Shown here: positions 6,386 to 12,762 of the stretch, piece by piece | Layout: every line of letters starts with the position of its first letter | Numbering within the stretch: the first letter of the stretch is position 1 | Origin: an uncultured Panacagrimonas sp. | GTDB lineage: Bacteria > Pseudomonadota > Gammaproteobacteria > Nevskiales > Nevskiaceae | Direction: 5' to 3' | Length of the DNA stretch: 14,674 nt | NCBI GenBank assembly: GCA_946481265.1 | Contig: CAMLNE010000065.1 | Location: 1-14,674 of the forward strand | Translations under genes and position numbers: made by a program | The notes under the pieces: model-generated | What the model was told of the DNA's origin: nothing | The model's database searches: none | Seen by the model: the letters and a program-made list of their open reading frames with translations, nothing else

Positions 6386-6840
6386 TATTCGCGCAAGGGC
6401 GGCAGGACTTCGCCCAGCGGCACGAAGTGCAGCGCCTCGCCGTTGTTGCAATAGCGCTTGCCGGTGGGCATCGGCCCGTCATCGAACACATGACCCTGGT
6501 GGCCGCCGCAGCGCGCGCAGTGATACTCGGTGCGCGCGTAGCCGATGTGGAAATCGGTCTTGGTTTCGATCCGGCCCGGCAGCGGCTCCCAGAAGCTCGG
6601 CCAGCCGGTGCCGCTTTCGAACTTGGTCGTGGATTCGAACAGCGGCAGGGAGCAGGCGGCGCACACGAAGGTGCCGGGGCGCTTCTCCTCGTTGAAGGGA
6701 TGCGTACCGCAGACCTCGGTGCCTTCGGATCGCAGCACGCGGTACTGCGCGGGTGTCAGAAGGTGGCGCCACTCCTCCTCGGTCTTGTGCAGGCGTCCGT
6801 AGGGCAGGTCGGCAGTCTCGGCGTTCACGTTGCGCTCCAT
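6385..6840 (-). CDS. msrB: Peptide-methionine (R)-S-oxide reductase MsrB
   Basis: MsrB reduces methionine-R-sulfoxide in oxidised proteins back to methionine, using thioredoxin. This copy has 151 residues, the usual length, and no signal peptide, so it should be cytoplasmic. The structural zinc site is complete: C60-A-A-C63 and C108-A-R-C111. Substrate-pocket motifs are SGTGWPSFWEPL (76-87) and GHQGHVFDDGP (113-123). The catalytic selenocysteine-equivalent Cys131 lies in GKRYCNNGEALHF. The position that holds a resolving Cys in E. coli-type enzymes (SGCGWPS) is Thr78 here. An extra Cys44 occurs in TEVCGTHPFN, where many relatives have Pro; it could resolve Cys131. The start ATG 6840 gives MERNVNAETADLPYG; the ribosome site is weak. 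TACGCT (6854-6859, minus) is a possible -10 box, implying a very short leader. Confidence 0.96.
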   Translation of the reverse strand: MERNVNAETADLPYGRLHKTEEEWRHLLTPAQYRVLRSEGTEVCGTHPFNEEKRPGTFVCAACSLPLFESTTKFESGTGWPSFWEPLPGRIETKTDFHIGYARTEYHCARCGGHQGHVFDDGPMPTGKRYCNNGEALHFVPLGEVLPPLRE

Positions 6841-6986
6841 CGGCGGGGTTCCCAGCGTAGCGGGCGCGCGCGCAGGCTGCCATGGCGCAAGCCCGATGCC
6901 CGCTGCGCGCTCCACGTGCGGATACAGCGATGCGACGCGCTTGCCTGCGGCGTCGCGACACGGCGCGCGCGCCACCCCTTGCGTCA

Positions 6987-7014
6987 GCGCGACGCGGGCC
7001 CTGCAGCGTCGCGC
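6987..7014 (-). terminator. Hairpin after the EamA transporter gene
   Basis: A perfect 9-bp stem, GCGCGACGC (6987-6995) with GCGTCGCGC (7006-7014), closes a 10-nt loop. It begins 7 nt downstream of the transporter stop on the minus strand and separates that gene from msrB. It is followed on the minus strand by TGACGCAAGG and has no T-tract. Confidence 0.45.
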
Positions 7015-7021
7015 CCGGAAC

Positions 7022-7966
7022 TCAGACCGTGACGGTCGGCAGTCGGCGGGTCGACAGCAGGAAGATGCCCACCAGCACCAGGGCGGTACCCGCGCTCTGC
7101 ATCGGACCGATGGGCTCGCCGAGCAGCCACCAGGCGAGGAACAGCGTGGAGACCGGGCCGATCATGCCGGCCTGGGCCGCGTTGCCGGCGCCGGCGCGGG
7201 CCACACCGAACATGGTGAGGAACACCGGCAGCACCGTGCACAGCGTGGCGTTGACCAGGGACAGGCTCCACACGGCACTGCTTTGCTGGAACAGCGTCAG
7301 CGGCTCGCGAAGCACGAAGTACTGTCCAATGGCGATCAGCGAGGACACGCTCATCGCCAGCGCCACCAGGCGCAGCGTGCCCACGCGCTGGATCAGCTCG
7401 CCCGAATACACGAGGTAGACCGCGTAGCACACGGTCGCGGCGAGCACGAGGCCTGCTCCCAGCGCGACATGGGCACCACCGAGCGAGACGTCGTGCCAGA
7501 ACACCAGCACGATGCCGGCGTAGGCAAAGAGCATCGACACCCACTGGCGCGCGCCCACCCTGCGGCCGAACACGAACATGCCGAGCACCAGCACGAAGGT
7601 CGGCGCCAGAAACAGGATCAGGCGTTCGAGTCCGGCCGTGATGTATTGCAGGCCCAGGAAGTCGAGCATGCTCGAGGCGTAGTAGCCGACGAAGCCGAGC
7701 ATCGCCACGCGCATCAGGTCGCGCCGTGACAGCCGTGCCGATCTCGCACAGGTCCACAGCGCGATGCAGGCGAACACCGGTGCCGCCAGGACCATGCGCA
7801 GGGCGATCAGGGTGACCGCGTCGATCCCCTCGCGGTAGAGCAGCTTGGCGACGATGGCCTTGGCCGAGAAGAACACCGCGCCCAGTGCTGCCAGTGCAAT
7901 GCCGCTCAGGTGATCGGGATGCGACGGATGGGCAGCGAGCGGGGCCGCAGAAGTCGGGGAAGGCAT
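7022..7966 (-). CDS. EamA/DMT-family transporter
   Basis: This is a 314-residue inner-membrane protein of the drug/metabolite transporter superfamily. It has two EamA repeats of about five helices each. The first repeat (about 20-150) includes GAVFFSAKAIVAKLLYREG, LIALRMVLAAPVF and LERLILFLAPTFVLVLGMF. The second (about 170-310) includes GLVLAATVCYAVYLVYSGEL and ends with WWLLGEPIGPMQSAG then LVLVGIFLLSTRR, the standard closing helix pair of the family. Substrates range from amino acids to nucleotides and drugs, and none can be assigned here. The start at ATG 7966 gives a short His/Pro-rich cytoplasmic tail before the first helix. GATAAT ends 6 nt before the ATG, so the mRNA is probably leaderless. 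A further in-frame ATG upstream is not credible. It lies upstream of msrB on the same strand but is separated by a hairpin and 181 bp. Confidence 0.93.
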   Translation of the reverse strand: MPSPTSAAPLAAHPSHPDHLSGIALAALGAVFFSAKAIVAKLLYREGIDAVTLIALRMVLAAPVFACIALWTCARSARLSRRDLMRVAMLGFVGYYASSMLDFLGLQYITAGLERLILFLAPTFVLVLGMFVFGRRVGARQWVSMLFAYAGIVLVFWHDVSLGGAHVALGAGLVLAATVCYAVYLVYSGELIQRVGTLRLVALAMSVSSLIAIGQYFVLREPLTLFQQSSAVWSLSLVNATLCTVLPVFLTMFGVARAGAGNAAQAGMIGPVSTLFLAWWLLGEPIGPMQSAGTALVLVGIFLLSTRRLPTVTV

Positions 7967-7972
7967 GGCGCG

Positions 7973-7978
7973 ATTATC
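7973..7978 (-). promoter_or_regulatory. Putative -10 box giving a leaderless EamA transcript
   Basis: On the minus strand GATAAT matches TATAAT at five of six bases. Only CGCGCC separates it from the ATG at 7966. Normal initiation 6-8 bases after a -10 box would start the mRNA at or next to the A of the start codon. The 230-bp gap from here to 8196 holds no other clear element on this strand. Confidence 0.5.
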
Positions 7979-8196
7979 GCCCGGCACCCGTCCGGCCCGC
8001 GCAGGGCCGCCGCGCACGCCGGCGGCTCGGCCGACCAACGCGGCGCCCGGACGGTCGAGCGGCAGGCCGCGAACCTTCCGCTCCGCGGATCCCGGCCGAC
8101 GGTCAATCCACATCCCTGCCGCGGGAGCGGGCCGTTCAGCATCGGCTCATGAACGAATGACCGGCGGCGACGCCAGATCAAGGGAGCCTGATCGAG

Positions 8197-8769
8197 ATGA
8201 CCCGCCCTGCCCTGCGCCGATGCGTCGCCGCTGCCTTCCTGCTGATCGCCGGCGCCGGCACTCCCGCCCAGGCCAACCTCCATCCTCCCGCGCTGCAGTT
8301 CTCCGATCGGCTGGCCGCGATCCCGCTGAGCGCGGCCGACGCCTCGCTGGCCATCCCGGCGCTGCGCCTGCGACTGTCCGACGACGTCGGTGCCAGCGTG
8401 CTGCGCGAACTGGTGCTGGCCAAGGGCAAGGCGCTGATCGGCACCGACTACGTGTATGGCGCAAACCGCGAGGACGCGGTCGATTGCTCGGCGCTGGTCC
8501 AGCGCATGTTCCGCAGTGCCGGCATCCAGCTGCCGCGCACCACGCGCGAGCAGGCCCGTATCGGCAGCGAAGTGGCAGTGAAGGACGGCGGTCGCCTGGT
8601 CGCCGGCGACCTGCTTTTCTATCGCTGGGGCCCGAGCGGGCTCCATGTCGCGGTCTACCTGCCCGGCGATCGCCTGCTGCATGCATCGAGCCGCCACGGC
8701 GAAGTGGTGGTGAGCCGCCTGAACGCGGCCTGGAAGCGTCGCCTGGTCGCTGCGCGCCGGCTGATCTGA
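8197..8769 (+). CDS. Secreted NlpC/P60 family cysteine peptidase
   Basis: This is a predicted periplasmic or secreted peptidoglycan-cleaving peptidase of 190 residues. NlpC/P60 enzymes typically cut the D-gamma-glutamyl-diaminopimelate bond of cell-wall stem peptides. The signal peptide runs to about residue 26 (hydrophobic core VAAAFLLIAGAG, cleavage after AQA). A roughly 40-residue linker, probably unstructured, follows. The catalytic domain spans about 70-190. Catalytic Cys97 is in AVDCSALVQ, preceded by IGTDYVYGAN. Catalytic His150 is in SGLHVAVYL, and the third polar residue is probably His162 in LLHASS. LPRTTREQA (112-120) and GDLLFYRW (137-144) are typical family blocks. There is no separate SH3 or LysM domain. 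The start ATG 8197 has AAGGGAG 10 nt upstream. It converges on the HIT gene. Confidence 0.94.
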   Translation: MTRPALRRCVAAAFLLIAGAGTPAQANLHPPALQFSDRLAAIPLSAADASLAIPALRLRLSDDVGASVLRELVLAKGKALIGTDYVYGANREDAVDCSALVQRMFRSAGIQLPRTTREQARIGSEVAVKDGGRLVAGDLLFYRWGPSGLHVAVYLPGDRLLHASSRHGEVVVSRLNAAWKRRLVAARRLI

Positions 8770-8775
8770 AGCCAG

Positions 8776-8845
8776 CGACGCACGCCACATTCCGCGGTGT
8801 GCACCGAGCGGAGCCGGCCTGCCCTGCTCCGTGGCCGTCGCGTCG
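8776..8845. terminator. Nested inverted repeats between the NlpC/P60 and HIT genes
   Basis: Three nested arm pairs can be drawn in the 100-bp convergent gap: CGACGC (8776-8781) with GCGTCG (8840-8845), GCCAC (8784-8788) with GTGGC (8831-8835), and GGAGC (8810-8814) with GCTCC (8826-8830). The structure is looser than the hairpins at other junctions, and no T-tract follows. It may be a terminator; chance pairing in GC-rich DNA is possible. Confidence 0.25.
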
Positions 8846-8869
8846 GCGTCCGGCAGCGGGCCGCGCCGG

Positions 8870-9319
8870 CTAGTCGCCGAGCGCCTCCGCGATCAGCGTG
8901 GCTTCCTGCTCCAGCCGGCGGCGCAGGTCCGCCTGTTCGCGTGGCGGCGTGGTCAACATCACCAGGTGCCACATCATGCGCGCCACCGTGCCGTAGCGGT
9001 CGCCGGTGTAGCGGGGGATCACGTGGATGTGCACGTGCGGCACGCTCTGGCTCGCCTCGCGGCCATCGTTGACCAGGAAATGCTGGGCGGCACTGCCGAG
9101 TGCGTGCCGCTGGGCCCGGCCGATGCGCACGGCCGTCTGCCACAGGTGCGCGGTGGTGGGCGCGTCGAGCTCCTCCAGCGTCGCCACCGAATGGCGCGGC
9201 ACCACCAGCACGTGCCCGCGCGACAGCGGCCGGATATCCATGAAGGCGACGCAGAGCGCGTCCTGGTAGACGAAGCTCGCGGGGATCTGGCCCGCGATGA
9301 TGCGATCGAAGAGGGTCAT
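8870..9319 (-). CDS. HIT-family nucleotide hydrolase/transferase
   Basis: This is a 149-residue cytoplasmic histidine-triad protein. HIT enzymes hydrolyse nucleoside phosphoramidates or transfer nucleoside monophosphates through a histidine nucleophile. The defining motif is HVHIHVIPR at 95-103; by comparison with HINT proteins the middle His97 would be the nucleophile. Upstream blocks are FDRIIAGQIPASFVYQD (4-20), the beta strand CVAFMDIRPLSRGHVLVVPR (23-42) and VNDGREASQSVPHVH. The C-terminal tail of about 45 residues is longer than in HINT1-type proteins and is rich in Arg and Glu. The start ATG 9319 has AGGAT about 9 nt upstream. It diverges from the YIP1 gene. The exact substrate is not readable. 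Confidence 0.94.
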   Translation of the reverse strand: MTLFDRIIAGQIPASFVYQDALCVAFMDIRPLSRGHVLVVPRHSVATLEELDAPTTAHLWQTAVRIGRAQRHALGSAAQHFLVNDGREASQSVPHVHIHVIPRYTGDRYGTVARMMWHLVMLTTPPREQADLRRRLEQEATLIAEALGD

Positions 9320-9360
9320 GCGCGGATCCTGCCATGACCGGGCCCCGTGCTCGACGCCGA

Positions 9361-9388
9361 TACGCGCACGGACCCGTACGCGGACCCG
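9361..9388 (+). repeat. Short direct repeats upstream of the YIP1 gene
   Basis: TACGCG (9361-9366) and GACCCG (9371-9376) recur as TACGCG (9377-9382) and GACCCG (9383-9388). The two copies differ by a 4-base insert in the first. They lie just before the putative -10 box at 9394, in the -35 to -15 region, so they could be regulator half-sites. They are short and may be fortuitous. Confidence 0.3.
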
Positions 9389-9393
9389 GCGGC

Positions 9394-9399
9394 TAGACT
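9394..9399 (+). promoter_or_regulatory. Putative -10 box of the YIP1 gene
   Basis: TAGACT occurs in the context GGCTAGACT, identical over nine bases to the element before the lipoprotein gene at 3280. The leader would be about 35 nt and contain the AGGGAG ribosome site. No good -35 box is seen. Confidence 0.4.
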
Positions 9400-9442
9400 C
9401 GCGCGGTGCCGACGCGAGCACGCACGAAACCAGGGAGATGTC

Positions 9443-10714
9443 ATGTCGAGGCTGATCGACCGCGCCCGGAACATCCTGTCCACGCCGAAGAGCGAGTGGC
9501 CGCTCATCGCCACGGAAGCGGACACCGTTGCCGGCCTGTACACGCGCTACATCCTGATCCTGGCCGCGCTGCCGGTGCTGGCCGGCTTCGTGAAGATGAG
9601 CCTGATCGGAACGGGCCTGCCCTTCACCGGCGCCTCGGTACGCGTCGGTCTGGGCCTGGGTCTGACGACCGCGGTCGTGCAGTACGGCCTGTCCCTGCTC
9701 GCCGTTTTCCTGCTGTCGCTGGTGGTGGACGCGCTGGCACCGAGTTTCGGCGGCCAGAAGGACCGGGTACAGGCACTCAAGACCGTCGCCTACGCCTACA
9801 CCGCGAGCTGGGCCGCCGGCGTCGCCGTGCTGCTTCCCTGGATCGGCTGGCTGGTCGCCATCGCCGGTGCGATCTACTCGGTCTACCTGCTGTTCCTCGG
9901 CCTGCCCCACACCATGCGCACCCCGCCGGACCGCGCCGGCGGCTACATGGCGGTGATCGTCCTGATCGCCTTCGTGCTTGGCATCGTCATCGGCGCCATC
10001 GGGGGTGCGATCGGCGGCGCGGCCGGCATGGGCGCGTTCTCGCGCGGCAGCGGTATCCAGATCACCACCGATGACGGCAGCAAGGTGGACATCGACCGGA
10101 GTGCGCTGGGCAAGCTCGAGCAGATGGCGCAACAGCTCGAGGCGGCCGGCAAGAAGATGGAGGACGCCTCGACGCGCGGCGACCATGCCGATCAGCAGGT
10201 GGCGCTGGGCGAGGCGATGGGGGCGCTGTTCAGCGGCGGCCAGGGCCAGGTCGAGGCGCTCAGGCCCGAGCAGCTCAAGCCCTTCGTGCCCGAACAGCTC
10301 GCCGGCCTGCCGCGCACCCGCTACGACCTGGCGCGCAAGACCGTGATGGGCAGCCTGCAGATCGCCACCGGCAAGGCGGGCTACCAGGATGCCGCGGGCG
10401 AGCGCTCGATCGATCTCGAGGTCACCGACATGGGCGGCATGGGCGCCCTGAGCCTGCTCGCCGGCTGGGCGCTGGTGCAGACCGAGCGCGAGTCCGACCA
10501 GGGCTACGAGCGCGTGCACGAGAAGGACGGCAGGCGGGTGCACGAGAAGTGGGATGCCTCGACCCGTGCCGGCACCTACGAGCTGATCATCGCCGATCGA
10601 TTCCTGGTCCAGCTCGAGGGGCACGGGCTGGAGATGGACCAGCTGCGCAGCGCGGCGGATTCGCTGGATCTGGACGAGCTGGACGAGCTCCGCGACGAGG
10701 GGCGCCAGCCCTAG
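9443..10714 (+). CDS. YIP1-domain membrane protein with long polar C-terminal domain
   Basis: This 423-residue protein has a YIP1-type membrane domain followed by a soluble domain. The opening RLIDRARNILSTPKSEWPLI (3-22) is the usual bacterial YIP1 start. About five hydrophobic segments follow, near 34-55, 68-97, 115-131, 134-154 and 168-197; the last is a Gly-rich helix. Residues 205-423 are polar. They contain a charged, probably helical stretch (GKLEQMAQQLEAAGKKMED), the block TDMGGMGALSLLAGWALV, and an acidic end, LDLDELDELRDEG. I recall similar two-part proteins in Xanthomonadales, but no function is known. Membrane topology decides whether the tail is periplasmic or cytoplasmic, and the sequence alone does not settle this. 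The start ATG 9443 has AGGGAG 5 nt upstream. The next gene lies 157 bp downstream, so the gene is probably transcribed alone. Confidence 0.85.
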   Translation: MSRLIDRARNILSTPKSEWPLIATEADTVAGLYTRYILILAALPVLAGFVKMSLIGTGLPFTGASVRVGLGLGLTTAVVQYGLSLLAVFLLSLVVDALAPSFGGQKDRVQALKTVAYAYTASWAAGVAVLLPWIGWLVAIAGAIYSVYLLFLGLPHTMRTPPDRAGGYMAVIVLIAFVLGIVIGAIGGAIGGAAGMGAFSRGSGIQITTDDGSKVDIDRSALGKLEQMAQQLEAAGKKMEDASTRGDHADQQVALGEAMGALFSGGQGQVEALRPEQLKPFVPEQLAGLPRTRYDLARKTVMGSLQIATGKAGYQDAAGERSIDLEVTDMGGMGALSLLAGWALVQTERESDQGYERVHEKDGRRVHEKWDASTRAGTYELIIADRFLVQLEGHGLEMDQLRSAADSLDLDELDELRDEGRQP

Positions 10715-10800
10715 GCGCCGCGGGCGCGCCGTGCTCCGCGGTGCGGGCTCGCCCGGCTGGCAGTCCGCGCGGTATTGCGGCTGAATCGGGCTGCACGCAT

Positions 10801-10817
10801 CGGCGGCCGTACCGCCG
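10801..10817 (+). terminator. Weak hairpin between the YIP1 and SMP-30 genes
   Basis: CGGCGG (10801-10806) pairs with CCGCCG (10812-10817) around CCGTA. It could end the YIP1 transcript or sit in the upstream region of the SMP-30 gene. No T-tract follows. GACAAC at 10834-10839 is a possible -10 box for the SMP-30 gene. Confidence 0.25.
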
Positions 10818-10871
10818 GCGAGCGCGCAGGTCCGACAACGCGAATCAACCAATGATCAGGGAGTGGCGTCC

Positions 10872-11750
10872 ATGCAGATCCTCGCCGAGGGATTTTCCTA
10901 CCTCGAATGTCCGCGCTGGCACCAGGGTCGCCTGTGGCTATCGGATTTCTACACCCACCGGGTCGTGGCGATCACGGCCGACGGACGCATCGAGACGATG
11001 GCCGAGGTGCCGCAGCAGCCCTCGGGTCTGGGCTTCCTGCCGGACGGCCGCGCGCTGATCGTGTCGATGCGCGATCGCCGCGTGCTGCGGCGGGAGGCTT
11101 CGGGCGCCCTGGAACTGCACGCCGACCTGTCGGCGCTGGCGCCCTGGCATCTGAACGACATGATCGTCGATGCCGCGGGTCGCGCCTACGTCGGCAACTT
11201 CGGCTGGGACCTGATGAGCGGCGCGCCGGCGCGCACCACCTGCCTGATCCGCGTGGATCCGGATGGTCGCGCCAGCGTGGCGGCCGACGACCTGGTCTTC
11301 CCCAACGGCACGGCGATCACCGGTGACGGTCGCACGATGATCATTTCCGAGTCCTTCGCCGGCCACCTGAGCGCCTTCGACATTGCCGCGGACGGCAGCT
11401 TGTCGGGCCGCCGCGTGTGGGCGCGCCTCGGCGATCCGACCGGCGACCTGAAGGACGGGATCCCGAAGGGCGCCGTCGTGCCCGACGGCCTGTGCCTGGA
11501 CGCCGAGGGCGCAGTCTGGGTGGCCGACGCGGTGGGCAACCGCGTGGTGCGCGTGGCCGAAGGTGGCCGCGTGCTCGACCAGATCTCGACCGGCGACCTG
11601 GGCGTCTTCGCCTGCATGCTCGGGGGCGAGGACGGTCGCACCCTGTTCATGTGCGCCGCACCTTCGTTCGCCGAACACGAGTGCATGAACACGCGCAACG
11701 CCAAGGTCCTGTACACGCGCGTCGGCGTCGCGCACGCCGGCCTGCCCTAG
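10872..11750 (+). CDS. SMP-30/gluconolactonase/LRE family protein
   Basis: This is a 292-residue six-bladed beta-propeller of the SMP-30/gluconolactonase family. Its members are metal-dependent lactonases that open sugar lactones or related esters. By comparison with SMP-30, the metal ligands are Glu12 (LECPRW), Asn145 (FPNGTAI) and Asp205 (VPDGLCLD). Asn95 in WHLNDM would be the substrate-contacting residue. All four are present, so the enzyme is probably active. Blade motifs such as WLSDFYTHRV, GRAYVGNFGWD and GAVWVADAVGNRVVRV repeat along the chain. There is no signal peptide. The start ATG 10872 has AGGGAG 8 nt upstream; the in-frame GTG at 10863 overlaps that site and is rejected. No sugar-catabolic neighbours are present, so the natural lactone is unknown. 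It converges with the thioredoxin-fold gene. Confidence 0.93.
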   Translation: MQILAEGFSYLECPRWHQGRLWLSDFYTHRVVAITADGRIETMAEVPQQPSGLGFLPDGRALIVSMRDRRVLRREASGALELHADLSALAPWHLNDMIVDAAGRAYVGNFGWDLMSGAPARTTCLIRVDPDGRASVAADDLVFPNGTAITGDGRTMIISESFAGHLSAFDIAADGSLSGRRVWARLGDPTGDLKDGIPKGAVVPDGLCLDAEGAVWVADAVGNRVVRVAEGGRVLDQISTGDLGVFACMLGGEDGRTLFMCAAPSFAEHECMNTRNAKVLYTRVGVAHAGLP

Positions 11751-11758
11751 GATTTGCC

Positions 11759-11787
11759 GCGCAGGCTGCGTGCAACGCGGCCTGCGC
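11759..11787 (+). terminator. Hairpin after the SMP-30 gene
   Basis: Arms GCGCAGGCTGCGT (11759-11771) and ACGCGGCCTGCGC (11775-11787) pair over 13 positions with one T-G wobble and a 3-nt loop. It starts 8 nt after the SMP-30 stop. The sequence after it, ATCCTTCCC, is only mildly T-containing. Confidence 0.5.
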
Positions 11788-11803
11788 ATCCTTCCCGCAT
11801 CCG

Positions 11804-11851
11804 GTCAGGCAGGCGGCGCGCCCGGCGCCCGTGTCGCCGGCGCAGCCTGAC
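11804..11851 (-). terminator. Hairpin after the thioredoxin-fold gene
   Basis: Outer arms GTCAGGC (11804-11810) and GCCTGAC (11845-11851) enclose a second stem, GCGCCCGGCG (11818-11827) with CGCCGGCGC (11835-11843), which has one bulged C. The outer right arm ends in the stop codon of the minus-strand gene. This junction thus carries one hairpin for each of the two convergent genes. Confidence 0.42.
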
Positions 11852-12762
11852 TACGGCGCCTGCATGCGCACGACCTGCCCGGTGTCGTGCTCAAGCACCA
11901 GGATCAGTCCCTCGCCGAGTTCCCGGTCCAGCCCCTGGCCGAGCACGATCCAGCGCGCGTTGCGCCGGAACGCGCGATACGGTGCCTGCCGCATCACCTC
12001 GTCCTCGCCGTACGCCTGCGCCCACAGTCGCTTGGCGGTGGCGATCGCCGACTTGCCGTCGAGCACCGGGCCGGTGGGCGCGATATCCGCTCGCGTCTCC
12101 CCGGCCGGGATGTCTTCCAGGTAGCGTGCGACCCAGGGCGCCCACTCCTCCTTCGCGATCGGCGCCGGTGCGCTGCGATCGACGCGATCCTCCGCCTTCC
12201 TGAGATGCAGATCGTAGGGCGGCGGGTAACGGGTCGGCAGCGCCACGGCGCGATCGCCGAGCAGCGCGTTGAGCGCCTCGCGTGCCCGTTTTGCGACATC
12301 GATCGGGTTCGGCGCATCGGCCGGCCGCGTGTAGACGATGTTCTGCTCGCCGTCGATGACAACAAACCAGGGCGTGCGCGAGATGCGATAGGTCGGGATC
12401 AGCGGGTCACCCTGCAGCAGCAGCGGGAAGCTCAGGCCGCGCTCGCGCATCGCCTTCAGCGGGTCGCCGTCCTCCTTGATGTTGATGGTCCAGACCTTGA
12501 CGCCGCGGTCGCGGTAATCGACCCAGATGTCCTGCACGTAGGGCTGCAGCGCGCGGCTGAACGGGCACCAGGACGGCCAGAACAGCAGGACCGTCGGCTG
12601 TCCCTGCGCATCGGCCGGATAGTCGACGGTCCTGCCGTCGGGCGTCTTCAGCGACCAGGCCCGCGCCCGCTCGGGTTCGTCGCCCGCCGCGTCCGCGGCC
12701 AGCGCCATCGTCGCCAGCAGCAGGCCGAGCAGCGCGCGCAGAAAGACCTGCGGCCGACTCAC
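11851..12762 (-). CDS. Exported thioredoxin-fold protein with C-terminal NTF2-like domain
   Basis: This 303-residue protein starts with a signal sequence (hydrophobic FLRALLGLLLATMALAADA, cleavage near residue 24-26), so it should act in the periplasm. Residues about 33-170 are a TlpA/redoxin-like thioredoxin fold. Visible elements are VLLFWPSWCPFSRALQPYV, the central strand VKVWTINIKEDGDP, and the cis-proline motif RTPWFVVIDG (Pro131). The active site reads C66-P-F-S69 in place of CxxC, so only one catalytic Cys remains. Residues about 205-303 look like a separate NTF2-fold domain of the kind called NTF2-fold immunity protein. Landmarks are GKSAIATAKRLWAQAYGED, APYRAFRRNARWIVLGQG and LILVLEHDTGQVVRM. 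The start is GTG 12760-12762, which overlaps the Lon-domain stop as GTGA with GGAG upstream, so translation is probably coupled. The function is not established. Confidence 0.85.
   Translation of the reverse strand: MSRPQVFLRALLGLLLATMALAADAAGDEPERARAWSLKTPDGRTVDYPADAQGQPTVLLFWPSWCPFSRALQPYVQDIWVDYRDRGVKVWTINIKEDGDPLKAMRERGLSFPLLLQGDPLIPTYRISRTPWFVVIDGEQNIVYTRPADAPNPIDVAKRAREALNALLGDRAVALPTRYPPPYDLHLRKAEDRVDRSAPAPIAKEEWAPWVARYLEDIPAGETRADIAPTGPVLDGKSAIATAKRLWAQAYGEDEVMRQAPYRAFRRNARWIVLGQGLDRELGEGLILVLEHDTGQVVRMQAP

Noticed and set aside
8071..8106. Possible ECF-sigma promoter GAACCTT...GGTCAA before the NlpC/P60 gene
   Set aside because: The spacer is 23 bp, too long for the 15-17 bp of ECF promoters, and the boxes match only loosely.
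8870..10852. 660-codon minus-strand frame extending upstream of the HIT gene
   Set aside because: Only the last 149 codons (start 9319) form the HIT protein. The upstream part is antisense to the YIP1 gene and is low-complexity.
11851..12160. A toxin-immunity system suggested by the NTF2-immunity-like domain
   Set aside because: There is no toxin gene beside it, the domain is fused to a redoxin fold and exported, and such domains are widespread outside toxin systems.
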